Notes: a model not told the origin generated them from the letters alone. A stretch of DNA of 28,550 bases from an uncultured Muribaculaceae bacterium (GCA_910583775.1 CAJTYD010000034.1:1-28550), one strand, 5' to 3'. Shown: positions 16,491 through 25,934, numbered from the stretch's first letter. Numbers and translations: made by a program.

Positions 16491-19169
16491 ATGAAAGTTA
16501 CCTTAAACATCAACTACCACACCAACTGGGGAGAATCCCTGTTTGTCGTAGGCACGATTCCCGAACTCGGGAACGGAGATGTGACCAAGGCAGTCGAGAT
16601 GAATCTTGTGAGTCCCGACACATGGCAACTATCTTTGGATCTTAACCGTGCTCCGGGAGACTTCGACTATTCCTTTATAGTCAAGGCTCCCGAGCGGGCA
16701 TGGCGTTTTGAATGGGGATTGCCCCACAGATTTGTTTCAGGAGAAGGCATCGACACCTATACCATCTTCGATGCCTGGCACGATCTTCCCCAGGATAAGC
16801 CGTTTTATTCATCGGCGTTCACCGAGGGAATGCTGCGCCGTCCATATCGCGACCAGCCTCTGAAATCACGTCCCGGCACGCTCACTTTCCGCATCGAGGC
16901 TCCGATGATACGTCCCGACGAGGTTCTTGCGGTCTGCGGCGAGGGAGACACTCTCGGAAACTGGGAACCCTCACAGGCTCTTGTCCTCAACGACGCCCAT
17001 TTCCCGACGTGGGAGATCAATCTTCCCCTCGACTCCCTGAAAATTCCCTTTGAATATAAATTCATTATCCTCGACAGAGAGAGCAAACAGGCGAAAGGAT
17101 GGGAGGCAATCAACAACCGCATTTACGGAATTCCCGACAACAGCAAGGACGAGCAGATTGTCATCGACGGTATTCGCTTCGCCAATCCGTGTGAAAACTG
17201 GAAAGGGGCCGGCACGGCCATTCCGGTATTCTCCATCCGAAGTGAATCCGATTTCGGCGTCGGCGATTTCACCGACCTGAAGAAGATGGTCGACTGGTGT
17301 AAGAAAACGGGACAGAAGATCCTTCAGATCCTGCCCATCAACGACACCACAATGACCGGCACCTGGCTCGACTCATATCCCTACAAGGCCAACTCCACCT
17401 TTGCCCTCCATCCTATGTATATCAACCCCTGGGAGGTAGGCACGCTGAAGGACGCCAAAAGAAGAGAACATTATTCCCGTCTTGCCTCCGAACTCAACTC
17501 CCTTTCTCAGATCGACTATGAAAGAGTGAATCAGGCAAAGCAGGAATACCTCCATGAGATATTCGAAGAGACAGGCGCTGCAACCTTGTCTTCGAATGAA
17601 TTCAAGAAGTATCTAAGCCATAATGAAAGCTGGCTCAAGCCCTACGCCGCCTGGATGGTTCTTCGCGAAATGTATCACACCCCCGACAACAACCTCTGGG
17701 GCGAGTATGCACGCTATGACAGAAACAAGATTGAGAAACTGATTTGCGAAAAGCAGAAAGAGATCGACTATCAGTATTATGTCCAGTATCATCTTGACCG
17801 TCAGCTTCGCGACGTCAGGGATTACGGACATTCCCACGGCGTGGTCCTCAAGGGCGACATTCCAATCGGGATCAGTCGTTTCAGCGTAGATGCCTGGATG
17901 TATCCCGAGCTCTTCAATATGGACTGCCAGGCGGGCGCGCCGCCGGATGATTTCTCAGTGCTTGGCCAGAACTGGGGATTCCCGACCTACAATTGGGAGA
18001 ATATGGCTAAAGACGGATTCCGCTGGTGGAAAAACCGGTTTATAAAAATGGCCGAATATTTCGACGCCTACCGGATAGACCACATACTCGGATTTTTCCG
18101 TATCTGGCAGATTCCTATGGATGCCATCCACGGTCTTCTCGGCTATTTCAATCCGGCGCTCCCCTTCTCTCCCGACGAGCTCAGGAACAACTATGATTTC
18201 TGGATCAACCCGGATGTACAGACCAAACCTCTCATCCTTGACTGGATGCTTGACGATTTCTTCGGCGAATACAAAGAAGAGGTAAAGGCAAAATATCTCG
18301 ATCATGTGGGAGGCGACAGATTCTGTCTTAAAGACTTTATCAACACGCAGCAGAAAGTAGTCGAATATTTCGCAGACGCGGAGAAAGATGAAAAGACAAG
18401 CCGCATCATCAACGCCCTGCTTGGAATTATCGATGATGTTCTCTTCATAGAGGATCCCTATCAGAAGGGACATTATCATCCGCGCATAGCAGCTCAATAC
18501 ACCTATCAGTTCAGAGTTCTGACAGATTATGAGAAATGGTGTTTCAACCGTCTCTACAACGACTTCTTCTACCATCGTCACAACGACTTCTGGTATGGCA
18601 AGGCAATGTGGAAACTTCCGCCGCTTCTCGATGCTACTTCTATGCTCACATGCTCCGAAGACCTCGGCATGATCCCAGATTGCGTTCCGGCTGTAATCAA
18701 CCAGCTAAAGATTCTGTCGCTTGAAATCGAGAGAATGCCCAAAGATCCCAGGCTTGAGTTTGGCGACACATGGCATTATCCCTACTATTCGGTCTGCACC
18801 ACCTCGACCCACGACATGGGAGGCATCCGCGCATGGTGGGAAAGCGACCACGCGATGGCACAGCGGTTCTTCAATCATATCCTGCACGAGGGGGGTGAGG
18901 CTCCTTATTTTGCTGAGCCCTGGATATGCGACAAGATCATTGAGCTGCAGCTTAAGAGCCCGTCGATGCTCTGCATCCTCCCGCTTCAGGACTGGCTCTC
19001 CGTCGACGGCAATCTACGCAGGCAGAACCCTGCGGAAGAGCAGATCAACGAACCCGCCAATTCACGCCACTACTGGCGTTACCGCATGCATCTCTCGATC
19101 GAGCAGCTTATGAACGCGGATTCATTCAATGCAGCGATGCTCGACCGCATCCAGTCGTCCAACCGATAG
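16491..19169 (+). CDS. malQ: 4-alpha-glucanotransferase, DPE2-type with two N-terminal CBM20 domains
   Basis: This 892-residue GH77 enzyme moves glucan chains between maltodextrins or glycogen-like acceptors, so it acts in cytosolic maltose and starch use (no signal peptide). Two starch-binding CBM20 modules come first, at about residues 1-100 (FVVGTIPELGNGD) and 125-240 (CGEGDTLGNWEPSQAL). The catalytic barrel begins near 245 (GTAIPVFSIRSESDFGVGDF). Catalytic residues are the nucleophile Asp 530 (YRIDHILGFFR), acid/base Glu 723 (CSEDLGMIP) and Asp 775 (TSTHDMGG). Nucleophile and acid/base lie 193 residues apart, against about 48 in ordinary MalQ, so an insertion of about 145 residues is present. 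CBM20 pairs plus this insertion are the hallmarks of the plant DPE2 group, also found in Bacteroidota. A terminator follows. Confidence 0.95.
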   Translation: MKVTLNINYHTNWGESLFVVGTIPELGNGDVTKAVEMNLVSPDTWQLSLDLNRAPGDFDYSFIVKAPERAWRFEWGLPHRFVSGEGIDTYTIFDAWHDLPQDKPFYSSAFTEGMLRRPYRDQPLKSRPGTLTFRIEAPMIRPDEVLAVCGEGDTLGNWEPSQALVLNDAHFPTWEINLPLDSLKIPFEYKFIILDRESKQAKGWEAINNRIYGIPDNSKDEQIVIDGIRFANPCENWKGAGTAIPVFSIRSESDFGVGDFTDLKKMVDWCKKTGQKILQILPINDTTMTGTWLDSYPYKANSTFALHPMYINPWEVGTLKDAKRREHYSRLASELNSLSQIDYERVNQAKQEYLHEIFEETGAATLSSNEFKKYLSHNESWLKPYAAWMVLREMYHTPDNNLWGEYARYDRNKIEKLICEKQKEIDYQYYVQYHLDRQLRDVRDYGHSHGVVLKGDIPIGISRFSVDAWMYPELFNMDCQAGAPPDDFSVLGQNWGFPTYNWENMAKDGFRWWKNRFIKMAEYFDAYRIDHILGFFRIWQIPMDAIHGLLGYFNPALPFSPDELRNNYDFWINPDVQTKPLILDWMLDDFFGEYKEEVKAKYLDHVGGDRFCLKDFINTQQKVVEYFADAEKDEKTSRIINALLGIIDDVLFIEDPYQKGHYHPRIAAQYTYQFRVLTDYEKWCFNRLYNDFFYHRHNDFWYGKAMWKLPPLLDATSMLTCSEDLGMIPDCVPAVINQLKILSLEIERMPKDPRLEFGDTWHYPYYSVCTTSTHDMGGIRAWWESDHAMAQRFFNHILHEGGEAPYFAEPWICDKIIELQLKSPSMLCILPLQDWLSVDGNLRRQNPAEEQINEPANSRHYWRYRMHLSIEQLMNADSFNAAMLDRIQSSNR

Positions 19170-19188
19170 GAGTTCTTCTCAATATAAC

Positions 19189-19227
19189 GAGAGGCGCCGG
19201 GAAATCTTTCCGACGCCTCTCAATTTT
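19189..19227. terminator. Terminator between convergent malQ and mutL
   Basis: GAGAGGCG (19189-19196) pairs with CGCCTCTC (19214-19221), with an inner GGAAA/TTTCC stem around TC. CAATTTTA follows on the plus strand. The minus-strand tail, GTTATATT, is T-rich too, so it may serve both genes. Confidence 0.8.
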
Positions 19228-19253
19228 ATGTAGATCGACTTTTATGAAAGCAA

Positions 19254-21095
19254 TCAGCTGTTGAAAAGACGGTCGATGCGCGATTCATCGAGTATGCAGA
19301 AAACAGGATTGCCATTTGGAGTCGTTGCCGGGTCCGGAAGGGTGAAAAGTTCTCCGACAAGATGCTCCATCTCGGCCACCGACAGTCTGACGCCGCCGGT
19401 AATGGCCGAAGAGCGGGCCATCAGCAAGGCAGCGTTCTCAAGGATGCCGCTCTCCCCTCTTCCGTCATTGCCATAATTGCCCGAATCCTCACTGACCGAA
19501 TCAAGAATCCGAAGCACTATGTCCTTGCTGTCGGCATTCTTAAGCATGGCGGGGACGGCTACGACGCTCCAGTTGTTTTCAGACTCATACTCGAGCTCAA
19601 ATCCCATTCTCTTAAGGTCATCCTCGATCTCCATAAGCGAATGCCGCTGTGTCTCGTCGAGAGATATGCTCTCGGGGAACATCACCCTCTGCGATATCAC
19701 TTCCATATTCGACATGCGCCTGATGTAATCCTCATAAAGCACCTTCACATGGGCTCTGTGCTGATCAATGAGAAGGAGGCCTTCGCGGGAAGGAGTAACG
19801 ATATATTTCCCTGCATACTGCAGACATATCGGCGCCACGGTCTCCTTCTTCTCATCAGAAAAAAGATCCGCTTCATCCTCTGTCGGAGCGACCGCCGGCG
19901 CTACCGATGAAGAAGTTCCCCCTTTGTTACTGTTAAACTCCTCATAGAGCTGCTCCCAATTTGAAGCCCCGCGTGAAGAGGAATGGCTTTCGAATTTAAA
20001 GGGATTGTAATTTGCACTTATATTCAATTCAGGGGCTTTAGGCAACTCCCCCTCCGGAAGAGGATGCACGGGAATGGCGTCAGAAGTGAAATCTATCGAA
20101 GGGACGGCAGAAAACTTACCGAGAGCAGCCTTTACTGCCGCAACCAGAATCGGCCAGATCTGCTGCTCGTATTCAAATTTCACATCATCCTTTGTCGGAC
20201 TTCGGTTGACGTCAACATTCGCCGGGTCGACCGTAAATTTCAAGAAATAGCATGGTTGGGTATCGGAGGCTATCAACGACTCATAGCACGACAATATAGC
20301 CTTATGAAAATATGGGTGACGCATATTGCGCCCGTTGGCAATCAGGAACTGCAAGGGATTTCTGCGTCTGGCAAACTCAGGCCGTGAAACAAATCCCTCT
20401 ATCTTTACCAGCGATGTGTCTACCTCAACGGGCAAAAGCTGAGTGTCGAGATTCGATTTCCAGATATCCACGATTCTCTGTTTAAGACCGGCTTTCCTCA
20501 GATCTATGTTTTTAGAGCCTGTGTCTATGCTGAGCCTTATATGATTGTTGACAAGAGCCAGACGCTCGAATTCCCTCATTATTCTGGCGAGCTCTACATT
20601 GTCGGATTTCAGGAATTTTCTTCGGGCAGGCACATTAAAGAATAGTTTTCTGACCGTAATCACTGTTCCCTTCTCGCAGACGCATGGCTCCTGGCATTCA
20701 ACATTGGAACCGGAGATAATAAGATGGGTTCCCATTGCGTCCTCCTCCCTGCGGGTTCTGACGTCAACCTCGGAGATAGCACAGATCGAAGGGAGGGCTT
20801 CGCCGCGGAATCCCATGGTAGAAAGCTTGAAAAGATCATCGGCGCTCCTTATCTTGGAGGTGGCATGACGCTCGAATGCCATTCGCGCATCCGTTTCCGA
20901 CATACCTACGCCGTTGTCGATGACTTGTATCATGGTCTTCCCTGCATCCTTGATTACAATCCGGATGTCGGAGGCGCCGGCATCAGCGGCATTTTCCACA
21001 AGCTCCTTGATTGCAGACGCAGGATATTGTATCACTTCTCCGGCAGCAATCTGGTTGGCTACAGAGTCAGGTAATAGTCTTATTATATTATACAT
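19254..21095 (-). CDS. mutL: DNA mismatch repair protein MutL
   Basis: This 613-residue MutL starts at ATG 21095 (MYNIIRLLPDSVANQIAAGEV); a TTG three codons earlier is less likely. It links MutS mismatch recognition to strand removal. The N-terminal GHKL ATPase is complete: catalytic Glu 20 in IAAGEV, KELVENAADAGA at 30-41, DNGVGM at 60-65 and TMGFRGEAL at 93-101. A linker of about 110 residues, rich in Ser, Pro and Glu, leads to the C-terminal dimerisation domain. The position of the endonuclease motif DQHAxxExxxxE reads DQHRAHVKVLYE (Asp 444 to Glu 455), with Val 450 replacing the central Glu. No CPHGRP motif is seen near the end (TTPNGNPVFCIL). MutL-borne nicking therefore looks doubtful. 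It is the last gene of the surA-ostA operon. Confidence 0.95.
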   Translation of the reverse strand: MYNIIRLLPDSVANQIAAGEVIQYPASAIKELVENAADAGASDIRIVIKDAGKTMIQVIDNGVGMSETDARMAFERHATSKIRSADDLFKLSTMGFRGEALPSICAISEVDVRTRREEDAMGTHLIISGSNVECQEPCVCEKGTVITVRKLFFNVPARRKFLKSDNVELARIMREFERLALVNNHIRLSIDTGSKNIDLRKAGLKQRIVDIWKSNLDTQLLPVEVDTSLVKIEGFVSRPEFARRRNPLQFLIANGRNMRHPYFHKAILSCYESLIASDTQPCYFLKFTVDPANVDVNRSPTKDDVKFEYEQQIWPILVAAVKAALGKFSAVPSIDFTSDAIPVHPLPEGELPKAPELNISANYNPFKFESHSSSRGASNWEQLYEEFNSNKGGTSSSVAPAVAPTEDEADLFSDEKKETVAPICLQYAGKYIVTPSREGLLLIDQHRAHVKVLYEDYIRRMSNMEVISQRVMFPESISLDETQRHSLMEIEDDLKRMGFELEYESENNWSVVAVPAMLKNADSKDIVLRILDSVSEDSGNYGNDGRGESGILENAALLMARSSAITGGVRLSVAEMEHLVGELFTLPDPATTPNGNPVFCILDESRIDRLFNS

Positions 21096-21133
21096 GTATT
21101 CCAATTCTTATAAAGCTGGGGGCATGCCGGCAT

Positions 21134-23512
21134 TCATTTCGCAAAAGGCGATTTCGGACTGTTCCGCATCACCGGAGCCTCGTTGAAATATCTTTCAAGC
21201 TCTTCGGGAATTTCTCCGAGATCATCGATCCAGTGCCATCTGTCGCCATACCATTCACGCTTCGGACGTAACGCCTCGAACCACTTGAAACCCGGAAGGA
21301 ACTGCTGGTCTCTCTTCACAAGATATATCGGAGTGACTGATCCCGTTACTGAAGGCCACATCTTGAGGCGGTCCATTTTCCGGCCTTCCATATCTATGGT
21401 AAGGAATGAACTTTCAGCATGCACAAGCCTGTTATAGGTGGAGTCGTTTTCCATAGGCAGGAAAATTGTCTCTACATTTCCGTCAACAAAAAGATGTCTG
21501 AGCTCATTGTTCTCGAAATAAGCCTTGAGAACTTTTCCCGACATCTGGTTATAGAAATTCTCGTCTATATATTCGGCTACGAAACCGCTTTCGGGAAGAT
21601 GGGCCCAGTCTGCCACGGAATCGTTGAAATGGACATTAATCTTTCCTCCGTAAACCTGACGTTCGCCACTCCAGACCACAGGTTTCCTTATCAGGAAAAG
21701 CATCGAATCATATTCCTGATAAATCATCGTGTCGGCGATTCCCTGGAGATCCTGGTTGAAGAATCTTGCCCTTCCTACAGCCTTGGCAACATGGAATTCC
21801 TTGGGCACCATATATGCGGAGTCTCTTCCGAGTCTGTCGATCCTTAACCCCGGTATCCGCTTCAGAGAATCCTTCTGCTCAGGAGTAAGATTCTCTAACT
21901 CTGTCGGTATCGATATATCAGGCACGCCTTGCAACGTTTTCAACTCATGTTTTCGGGGGCTTGAAACACTGTCGGCTGTTTCAGACACACTGCCGTTTCC
22001 CGTCTTCCCTGATGCAAGTTCGTTTTCCAGAGCCTCCTTCCGGTCTTCTCCTTTCCCCGATTCAGATTTTGCATCTTTAGGCGAAGGCTGTTCGGAATGC
22101 ATTCCACCTCCTTTCTTGTCGGATGAAGACAGATGCGGGACAGAAGCATCTGCCGGCGGAGCAACCGGCGAGTCATCGCCCGGCACGTCGGGTTGTCCGT
22201 TCCCTTTGCCTAATCCAGTCAGAGAAATAAGTCCGGCGGTACCGGGCATAGGGAATTTATAAGGAAGCGTCGAGAGGTCGAGGATCAGATCGGCAGCAAC
22301 CTGTTCGAGCGAAGTGTAGCCGTTGAGCCGCAGTCGGGTTGCCGCCGACCATTCATGCGCGAGACTGTCGGGCCATACATCTTCAACTCTTATGGAAGTC
22401 AGGATGGTGTCGGCACGCAAAAAAAGAGTATCCGGACGAGAGTATTCAAGAAGAAGAGGATAATCCGTCGAATAAGCTCTCTGCAGCGAATCGTTATATT
22501 CGCCGAAACCTCCGATAAGCGTCACTTTTCTCGCCGTGTCGGTCAGTACCATAGGCTGTCCCTTCTTCAGGACATCCTTGAACATATAGGCACGGCTTGT
22601 TCTTTTAGCCTTGTCATAGATTATAGAATCCCCTTCAAGAGTGATGATGTTGTTTGAGGTGTCGCGGTGGATGATGGTGGAACGTGCCCTCAGAACGGCA
22701 TTGTCAGTCATCGTGTTATATTCTCCGGAAGTAGTGAGGATCGTATCGTTTTCCCCCTCTATTCTCGTCTGGGTGTTTATGTCGGCTATATGGGTCTCGG
22801 TGTTATAATCGAGTTCCTCGGTAAACATCCTGAATCCGTCCTTACTGTTGGTCATCACCACCTCGTCGCGGAAACGGGCCTCTTTTGTGGCCGGAGAATA
22901 CTCCCCGTAGGTTGATGTGAGCACATTCACGCCGTCTTCGAGCTTGCCGCCGCGGGTATACCATCCCAATTCCTGATTGAGGTCGTAATCAAGACTGTCG
23001 GTGGTCAATGTCACCTTAGGATCCTTCATGATCACGTTCCTTTGCGACGGGCCGTCAGTGAGGATGGCATGCTTCTCAAGACCGTCGAAATACAGTTTGT
23101 CGGCATATACAAACAGAGTGTCGCCCTGCTGCATCACAACATGTCCGAAAGCGTCAAGCGAATTCTTCTCAGGAAAATAGTATGCCGAATCGCAAAACAT
23201 CCACATAGATCCCTGGCGAAATTTGACGTTACCCTTTACAATCTGTTTCTCCTCAGGATCGTATGATGAAGGACGATAAAGACTGTCGGCATTCTCGAGA
23301 AAGACCTTGTCGTCCTGAAACCGGTTGACATCCGGAATCGTAGGCTTTATAGGCTTAGTAGGAGTCGGACGGGTATAAACCTCCTTTTTCTCGACCTGCT
23401 TTTTTTTCTGATTCTGAGCGTGTATTGAGCTTATAATAGAGAATGCTCCCGACAGCGCAATGGCTGTCAGGAGAAACAATAACATTCGCGGAGTAAACGA
23501 TTTTCTATTCAT
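21134..23512 (-). CDS. OstA-like (LptA-domain) LPS-transport protein with low-complexity insert
   Basis: This 792-residue periplasmic protein begins with a signal anchor (MLLFLLTAIALSGAFSIISSIHAQ) and a basic stretch. Repeated beta-jellyroll units of the OstA/LptA type follow (IVKGNVKFRQGSMWMFCDSAYY, FGHVVMQQGDTLFVYADKLYFDG, RDEVVMTNSKDGFRMFTEEL). LptA-like proteins carry lipopolysaccharide across the periplasm to LptD. Residues about 430-520 (21950-22215) are a disordered Gly/Ser/Pro/Glu/Lys-rich stretch between two OstA-like parts; the second part resumes with TPEQKDSLKRIPGLRIDRLGRDS. It lies between a SurA-like chaperone gene and mutL, the order common in Bacteroidota. Exact partners are inferred from the family. 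Confidence 0.85.
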   Translation of the reverse strand: MNRKSFTPRMLLFLLTAIALSGAFSIISSIHAQNQKKKQVEKKEVYTRPTPTKPIKPTIPDVNRFQDDKVFLENADSLYRPSSYDPEEKQIVKGNVKFRQGSMWMFCDSAYYFPEKNSLDAFGHVVMQQGDTLFVYADKLYFDGLEKHAILTDGPSQRNVIMKDPKVTLTTDSLDYDLNQELGWYTRGGKLEDGVNVLTSTYGEYSPATKEARFRDEVVMTNSKDGFRMFTEELDYNTETHIADINTQTRIEGENDTILTTSGEYNTMTDNAVLRARSTIIHRDTSNNIITLEGDSIIYDKAKRTSRAYMFKDVLKKGQPMVLTDTARKVTLIGGFGEYNDSLQRAYSTDYPLLLEYSRPDTLFLRADTILTSIRVEDVWPDSLAHEWSAATRLRLNGYTSLEQVAADLILDLSTLPYKFPMPGTAGLISLTGLGKGNGQPDVPGDDSPVAPPADASVPHLSSSDKKGGGMHSEQPSPKDAKSESGKGEDRKEALENELASGKTGNGSVSETADSVSSPRKHELKTLQGVPDISIPTELENLTPEQKDSLKRIPGLRIDRLGRDSAYMVPKEFHVAKAVGRARFFNQDLQGIADTMIYQEYDSMLFLIRKPVVWSGERQVYGGKINVHFNDSVADWAHLPESGFVAEYIDENFYNQMSGKVLKAYFENNELRHLFVDGNVETIFLPMENDSTYNRLVHAESSFLTIDMEGRKMDRLKMWPSVTGSVTPIYLVKRDQQFLPGFKWFEALRPKREWYGDRWHWIDDLGEIPEELERYFNEAPVMRNSPKSPFAK

Positions 23513-23540
23513 TATCGAAACGCAATGATCCGAAACTAAC

Positions 23541-23564
23541 AGCCTGTCTGTCTAACGACAGGCT
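23541..23564 (-). terminator. Hairpin in the surA-ostA gap, possible attenuator
   Basis: AGCCTGTC (23541-23548) and GACAGGCT (23557-23564) form a perfect 8-bp stem in the 67-base gap between the SurA-like stop and the OstA-like start. The minus-strand tail, GTTAGTTT, is only weakly T-rich. It may stabilise the upstream message or lower downstream expression. Confidence 0.35.
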
Positions 23565-23579
23565 TTGGCCATCCCCTCT

Positions 23580-24947
23580 TTATTTAGCGGGATTCTTAAG
23601 CCAGCCGTCATATCTGAAGTCGCAGTTTTCCCAACCTTCGGCAATCTGCACGTATGTATCCTTTATCTTATTCTCGACCCATTCCTTAAGGATCTTCTGC
23701 TTCTGGTGCTGCTCGTACATCTGCTTGATGAGGTTGAAGTCGTCAGAAAGGTTGGCCTTGTGACCCTCGTATCTTGCCGTAAGCTTGACAATGGCAACAA
23801 TATCCTTGTTCTTTTTCACATCTTTCATGATGAATGCCTCGGAGACATCGCCCGGCTGCATCAGTTCTATCCTTTTTGCGACCTCCACAGGAAGCTGCTG
23901 CATCTCGAAACGCGAGCTGCCTGTCTCGGGATTCATCATGATTCCCTTGTTGTTCTTAGTGTCCTTGTCCTGCGAAACCCAGCGGGCCGCGTCCTCGAAG
24001 GTGAATTTATCCGCCATGATCTCTTTGCGCAACGAATCGAGCTTTACGGCGGCATCCTTAAGGTCTTTGTCGTTAACCTTGGGATTAAGAAGGATATGAC
24101 GGACGTTGACGCGGTCGCCTCTCTTCTCTATAAGCTGGATTATATGGTATCCGTATTCTGTCTCGACTATTCTGGAAACCTTCTTGGGGTCGTTGAGATT
24201 GAAGGCGACATTACTGAATTCCGGCACAAAGTCGGCGCGCGACCTGAAGCCCAGTTCTCCCCCCTGCATCGCAGACCCGTCGTCCTCGCTATACATGATG
24301 GCGAGAGTGGAGAATTCCGACTCACCCTTGTTCACCCTGTCGGCATAATCGCGAAGACGCGCCTTCACGTCTTCGATCTCCTGGGGTGGAATAGCTGGAT
24401 TAACCGAAATGATCTTCGCCTCGACCTGCATGGGCACATACGGGATGCTGTCTTCGGGAAGTGTATTGAAATATTTCCTGACGTCGTTAGGCGTGGACTT
24501 TACATCTCCGGTGATCTTGCGCTGAACCTGCTCGATGATCATCTGATTTCTGATCATGTCGACAAGCTGCTCGCGAAGCAAAGGAAGCGGCTTGCGGAAA
24601 TATTCCTCCACCTTTTCCTTAGAGCCGAGATTCTCTATAAAGAAGTTGATTCTGGAATCAACGCCTGCCTGGACCTGGCTCTCCTGAGCCGTGATGGTGT
24701 CGATCTTACCTTGATGAAGATACAGTTTCTGCACCGCAAGCATCTCCGGAATCACGCAATAAGGATTTCCGACGATATTGTTGCGCTCCTGTGCATATTG
24801 TTCCTCGATTTCGGAACGGAAAATAGGCTCGTCGCCCACGATCCAGGCCACTTCGTCAACAACATTCTTTTTCTGCGGAGCAGCTATGGCGCATACAGCG
24901 GTCAGAGCCGCCGCCGCCACCCAGATCTTTCTATACTGAATTTTCAT
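23580..24947 (-). CDS. SurA-like periplasmic peptidyl-prolyl isomerase/chaperone
   Basis: This 455-residue protein has a signal peptide (residues 1-23, VAAAALTAVCAIAAP). A SurA N-terminal helical domain follows (DEVAWIVGDEPIFRSEIEEQ to about 165), then two parvulin domains. The first is at about 174-275 (VEAKIISVNP, QGGELGFRSRADFVPEFSNVAF, ETEYGYHIIQLIEKRGD). The second starts near 279 (VNVRHILLNPKVNDKD, and GIMMNPETGSSRFEMQQLP). SurA escorts unfolded outer-membrane proteins such as LptD and porins through the periplasm. Position just upstream of the OstA-like gene and 11 bases after a SurA-N-like lipoprotein supports an outer-membrane assembly operon. RHILL in the second domain is closer to catalytic parvulins than the first domain's AKIIS, so the second may hold the isomerase activity (inference). 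Confidence 0.92.
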   Translation of the reverse strand: MKIQYRKIWVAAAALTAVCAIAAPQKKNVVDEVAWIVGDEPIFRSEIEEQYAQERNNIVGNPYCVIPEMLAVQKLYLHQGKIDTITAQESQVQAGVDSRINFFIENLGSKEKVEEYFRKPLPLLREQLVDMIRNQMIIEQVQRKITGDVKSTPNDVRKYFNTLPEDSIPYVPMQVEAKIISVNPAIPPQEIEDVKARLRDYADRVNKGESEFSTLAIMYSEDDGSAMQGGELGFRSRADFVPEFSNVAFNLNDPKKVSRIVETEYGYHIIQLIEKRGDRVNVRHILLNPKVNDKDLKDAAVKLDSLRKEIMADKFTFEDAARWVSQDKDTKNNKGIMMNPETGSSRFEMQQLPVEVAKRIELMQPGDVSEAFIMKDVKKNKDIVAIVKLTARYEGHKANLSDDFNLIKQMYEQHQKQKILKEWVENKIKDTYVQIAEGWENCDFRYDGWLKNPAK

Positions 24948-24958
24948 CTTTATTTCAA

Positions 24959-25885
24959 TTATTTCTTTTTTCTGTTTTTTTGTTCATCCGTTTTCCGAGC
25001 CGGAGATTTCTTCATTTTTCCGGTGATCGGATCATACAGCTCCCCTTTCAGTGAACCTTCCGACATTTTCTCCCTATAGATCTCCTTTATAAGGTTGTTT
25101 CTCGACTCTACAAAACGGCCGTTGCTCAGGATCCCGGAAATCACCCCCGAGGCATATTCATAAGGCATCTTCTCCCCGGAGAGACAATATTCTGAGATAT
25201 GGAGAAGATAGGTAGAGCCGCCGTAGGCTGTTTCGAAATCCTTCGTCGACTGAAGAAAGGCATCGGCATCGAAAAAGCGATACGGAATCTGTTCAGCCAC
25301 ATCTTCCCAGTCAATCCATCTATCCATGAAATATTCATATCGGGAAGCGTTTCTCAAGCCATATTTCTCGATATTGTCGACCGCGTCGCCGTTTGGAGAT
25401 TTCATCCAGCGCCTGAGGTCGGACAGGCGTTCATCCTTGTCGGGAACCTTTACAAAAATACCTTTCACTATCGGAGCCGGCAGTTTCATCTCCTCGACAT
25501 GAGAAATATAATATTTTTTTATTTCCTCTTCATCGACATCGTTCCTTTTATCCGTCATGGATGTCAGATAGCTGTCTACGATAAGGTCGTTGCGGTAATC
25601 CTCAACCATCCGGTCGATCCTCTCCTTGTCATAAAGATTGCTCGACGCGACTTCCGACAGGACCATATTCCTGACCCAGCGGTCGACCACCGTATGAAAC
25701 AACGCAGTGCTGTCTTTTTCCGAAAGACCTCTCGGTATCATCCTGACAACATCACTGACAGTCAAAGCGGAGTCTCCTGCAATCACAAGAATCTCCTCAG
25801 TTTTATCGATACTCTTCCTGTCCTTGCGACAAGATACGCATCCGATCAACAAAGCAAGCGCAAATATGGAAAAATTCTTATACAC
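24959..25885 (-). CDS. SurA-N-like lipoprotein, probable periplasmic chaperone
   Basis: This 308-residue protein starts with GTG at 25885, since no in-frame ATG precedes the signal sequence. The signal (MYKNFSIFALALLIGCVSC) ends in a lipobox, CVSC, with Cys 19 lipidated. The body is helical and resembles the N-terminal domain of SurA/PrsA chaperones (GDSALTVSDVVRMIPRGLSEKD, VVDRWVRNMVLSEVA, EEEIKKYYISHVEEMKLPAPIVKGIFVKVP). No clear catalytic parvulin domain is visible, so chaperone rather than isomerase activity is likely. The tail is strongly basic (KTDEQKNRKKK). It is the first gene of the operon with the SurA-like, OstA-like and mutL genes, 11 bases before the SurA-like ATG. Confidence 0.82.
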   Translation of the reverse strand: MYKNFSIFALALLIGCVSCRKDRKSIDKTEEILVIAGDSALTVSDVVRMIPRGLSEKDSTALFHTVVDRWVRNMVLSEVASSNLYDKERIDRMVEDYRNDLIVDSYLTSMTDKRNDVDEEEIKKYYISHVEEMKLPAPIVKGIFVKVPDKDERLSDLRRWMKSPNGDAVDNIEKYGLRNASRYEYFMDRWIDWEDVAEQIPYRFFDADAFLQSTKDFETAYGGSTYLLHISEYCLSGEKMPYEYASGVISGILSNGRFVESRNNLIKEIYREKMSEGSLKGELYDPITGKMKKSPARKTDEQKNRKKK

Positions 25886-25903
25886 TTTCTTTATTTTAAG
25901 TCA

Positions 25904-25934
25904 CAAATTTAAGTAAAATTCCCTTAAAATAAAA
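25904..25934 (-). promoter_or_regulatory. Promoter of the envelope-biogenesis operon
   Basis: On the minus strand TTTT (25934-25931), a 19-nt spacer and TAAATTTG (25911-25904) match the Bacteroidota consensus with one mismatch in the -33 box. The start near 25898 gives a leader of only about 12 nt before the GTG at 25885. Confidence 0.6.

Noticed and set aside
23565..25079. 504-codon open frame on the plus strand opposite the SurA-like gene
   Set aside because: It is antisense to a gene with clear SurA domains, signal peptide and operon context. Its own translation is Leu/His/Val-rich without motifs. The long opening comes from codon bias of the true gene.
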